Shown piece by piece: positions 63,641-64,000 of a stretch of 64,000 nt of DNA. The DNA is from Xenorhabdus sp014467285 (GTDB lineage: Bacteria > Pseudomonadota > Gammaproteobacteria > Enterobacterales > Enterobacteriaceae). The stretch spans positions 67,695 to 131,694 of the forward strand of contig NZ_NKHR01000010.1 in NCBI RefSeq assembly GCF_014467285.1, written 5' to 3'. Under the pieces are notes generated by a model. The model did no database searches. It was not told where the DNA came from and was given only the letters and a program-made list of their open reading frames with translations. The translations under genes and the position numbers were made by a program. Position 1 is the first letter of the stretch. The number at the start of each line of letters is the position of its first letter.

Positions 63641-63918
63641 TCTTCGACCTCCCCCTGCCTCACATTCCACACCGAATCTTCCGGCATCTGGACGCGGACA
63701 TCTAAGCGAATGCCCGCAGGTAAGTCACACGGCTCATCATCGGTGTAATACGTTTGCTCATCCACAGACTTGAGGCGCCGATTCTGTAGTCTCGCGGGCA
63801 TATGGGTATTTTGTCGGTGGGTCACTTTGATGTCGATAGCCCCGTCCGGCAAGACTTTATCCTCCACATATGTAGTGATGTGATGGACGGCCCCTTTTTC
63901 AGCGGCAAATAGTGCCAT
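63637..63918 (-). CDS. Small hypothetical protein (93 aa)
   Basis: 93 residues (MALFAAEKGAVHHITTYVED, then MPARLQNRRLKSVDEQTYYTD). No family recognised, no signal peptide or membrane helix, acidic C-terminus. ATG 63918 has GGAAAG ahead. It converges with the tail-collar gene on a shared terminator and diverges from the IS110 transposase start at 63961. Confidence 0.5.
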   Translation of the reverse strand: MALFAAEKGAVHHITTYVEDKVLPDGAIDIKVTHRQNTHMPARLQNRRLKSVDEQTYYTDDEPCDLPAGIRLDVRVQMPEDSVWNVRQGEVEE

Positions 63919-63960
63919 CTTTCTTTCCGATGCACTGAATTTTTCGGGAGAGAACCTATC

Positions 63961-64000
63961 ATGAATACGATCAAAGTCGTTGGCATTGACCTCGCCAAAA
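63961..64000 (+). mobile_element. IS110-family transposase, start only
   Basis: ATG 63961 behind GGAGAGAACCTATC encodes MNTIKVVGIDLAK, the N-terminus of IS110/IS1111 DEDD transposases (first catalytic Asp in GIDLAK). It runs off the window. Confidence 0.8.

Overview
The window looks like the chromosome of an Enterobacterales species of the Xenorhabdus/Photorhabdus kind (inference). A conserved core block has E. coli-like synteny (tyrR, ycjF, ycjX, pspC-B-A, divergent pspF, sapABCDF, fabI) and proteins very close to E. coli ones. It is AT-rich and flanked on both sides by accessory DNA full of decayed insertion sequences.

Region by region. (1) 1-4.6 kb, minus strand: a decayed type VI secretion (T6SS) spike locus. 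It holds a collapsed vgrG joined to a PAAR domain, an unrecognised effector candidate with an exported partner, and a second, broken copy of that pair separated by an IS630 remnant. (2) 5.5-32.3 kb, plus strand: a complete T6SS cluster. The order is vgrG, a DUF2169/pentapeptide/DUF3540/DUF4150 spike-loading module, tssJ-K-L-M-A-B-C, hcp, tagH (FHA), tssE-F-G-H and a Ser/Thr kinase. All 13 core functions are present (the PAAR role by the DUF4150 protein), so the machine is probably functional, with kinase/FHA control but no phosphatase gene. (3) 32.5-46.4 kb: core block. TyrR, the phage-shock system (PspA/B/C under a sigma54-type promoter driven by PspF), the SapABCDF peptide transporter and enoyl-ACP reductase FabI. 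(4) 46.8-47.3 kb: a cupin. (5) 47.5-57.7 kb, minus strand: a compact operon-like set I cannot match to a named system. It has a ClpB-like AAA+ ATPase split by a one-base frameshift, an orphan radical-SAM activase-like protein, a 2087-residue protein (zinc ribbons, degenerate protein kinase, SF1 helicase, nuclease-like C-terminus) and a coiled-coil protein. This is the best candidate for an undescribed system, probably defence or nucleic-acid related (inference). (6) 57.8-58.4 kb: an insertion-sequence graveyard. (7) 58.4-61.4 kb: a persulfide-sensing locus (BigR-like ArsR regulator, two YeeE/YedE half-transporters, divergent CoA-disulfide-reductase/rhodanese). (8) 61.4-64 kb: Rpn nuclease remnants, a tail-collar protein, a small unknown protein and the start of an IS110-family transposase.

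Several short tandem repeats sit in places where slippage could matter: an octamer x5 before tssB, a 15-bp repeat inside sapA, a 12-bp repeat before tssJ and a 19-bp-period repeat in the fabI leader.
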